From: Rhodanobacter sp. A1T4 | Lineage (GTDB): Bacteria; Pseudomonadota; Gammaproteobacteria; Xanthomonadales; Rhodanobacteraceae | Length of the DNA stretch: 64,000 nucleotides | Assembly (NCBI RefSeq): GCF_014207185.1 | Contig: NZ_JACHCP010000001.1 | Location: forward strand, 227,512 to 291,511 | Reading direction: 5' to 3' | Shown here: piece by piece, positions 63,879 through 64,000 of the stretch | Numbering within the stretch: the stretch's first letter is position 1 | How the letters are laid out: the number at the start of each line of letters is the position of its first letter | The notes under the pieces: model-generated | The model's input: only the letters and a program-made list of their open reading frames with translations | Database searches by the model: none | Told to the model about the DNA's origin: nothing | Program-made: the position numbers and the translations under genes

Positions 63879-64000
63879 GTCTGTCCGCCTGGTGGATGGA
63901 TGCAGGCTGTCATGGTCGGACGTTTCCCTTAGTGCCATCCGAGCGGGTCACGAGGTGCGACGATCGCGTTTACATATCTACCGAAGCGGCATGCTCACGG
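63879..64000. other. Window end, upstream of CPBP protease gene
   Basis: About 120 bases with no supported gene. They should contain the promoter of the - strand signalling operon; I see no convincing -10/-35 pair. Confidence 0.3.

Overview
The window is GC-rich and densely coded. It looks chromosomal and fits a gammaproteobacterium of the Lysobacterales (Xanthomonadales), most likely Rhodanobacteraceae (Rhodanobacter, Dyella or Frateuria type). This rests on the gene set and protein character (GTP-type PEP carboxykinase, CysN/CysC fusion, gmd-rmd pair, many GGDEF proteins). No rRNA or tRNA gene was seen, so the placement is inference.

Layout. (1) 1-18 kb is a surface-polysaccharide locus on the + strand: the coiled-coil tail of a cut-off protein with a 21-bp tandem repeat, a 1431-residue protein with three glycosyltransferase domains, gmd, rmd, a large membrane (GT-C) glycosyltransferase and phosphomannomutase. 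A decayed IS3/IS407-type element follows at about 11.17-12.31 kb. Beyond it are a GT2 enzyme and an AT-rich GT-C gene that appear foreign. (2) 16.9-20.0 kb, - strand, holds a lipid-linked-sugar GT2, an LPG-synthase-fold membrane protein, a methyltransferase and a GT4 enzyme. (3) 20-25.7 kb holds the electron-transfer-flavoprotein system (etfB-etfA and ETF:ubiquinone oxidoreductase) with two GT2 genes between the two parts. (4) 25.9-32.6 kb, + strand, holds an amidase, cysD-cysNC (sulfate activation), an AlkB-like dioxygenase, and gcvT and gcvH, ended by a perfect terminator. (5) 32.6-35.2 kb holds a long intergenic region, then a gene fusing a MetJ methionine repressor domain to a lysine-rich histone-H1-like tail, then a TonB-like protein. 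(6) 35.3-44 kb is mostly housekeeping: serine hydrolase, LemA and M48 protease, MFS-type transporter, CBS protein, GtrB-like GT2, mtgA, hslO. (7) 44-50.4 kb holds a GAF-GAF-GGDEF-EAL protein, an envelope protein, and an ECF sigma / putative anti-sigma / DUF4097 operon. (8) 50.5-56.7 kb holds pckG, a TetR regulator, an alpha/beta hydrolase and fadE. (9) 56.7-63.9 kb is a - strand signalling operon: CPBP protease, hybrid kinase with three receivers, CheR, CheB, GGDEF response regulator.

How the parts connect. Gmd plus Rmd would make GDP-D-rhamnose from GDP-mannose, phosphomannomutase supplies mannose-1-phosphate, and the neighbouring glycosyltransferases would build and decorate a rhamnose-containing glycan. 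The ETF proteins can carry electrons from FadE-type acyl-CoA dehydrogenation to ubiquinone. The cys genes make PAPS for sulfur assimilation, and a methionine-repressor-like fusion gene lies about 3 kb downstream of them.

The most interesting region is 33.07-33.75 kb. A MetJ DNA-binding domain that keeps its beta-strand and helix signature is joined in frame to about 89 residues of KK-repeat tail without acidic residues. An AGACGTCT met box with a weaker adjoining box lies upstream. A separate pair of TCAATTGA palindromes overlaps a good -35 element. An in-frame ATG with a Shine-Dalgarno-like sequence sits exactly at the domain junction, so one gene might give two proteins.
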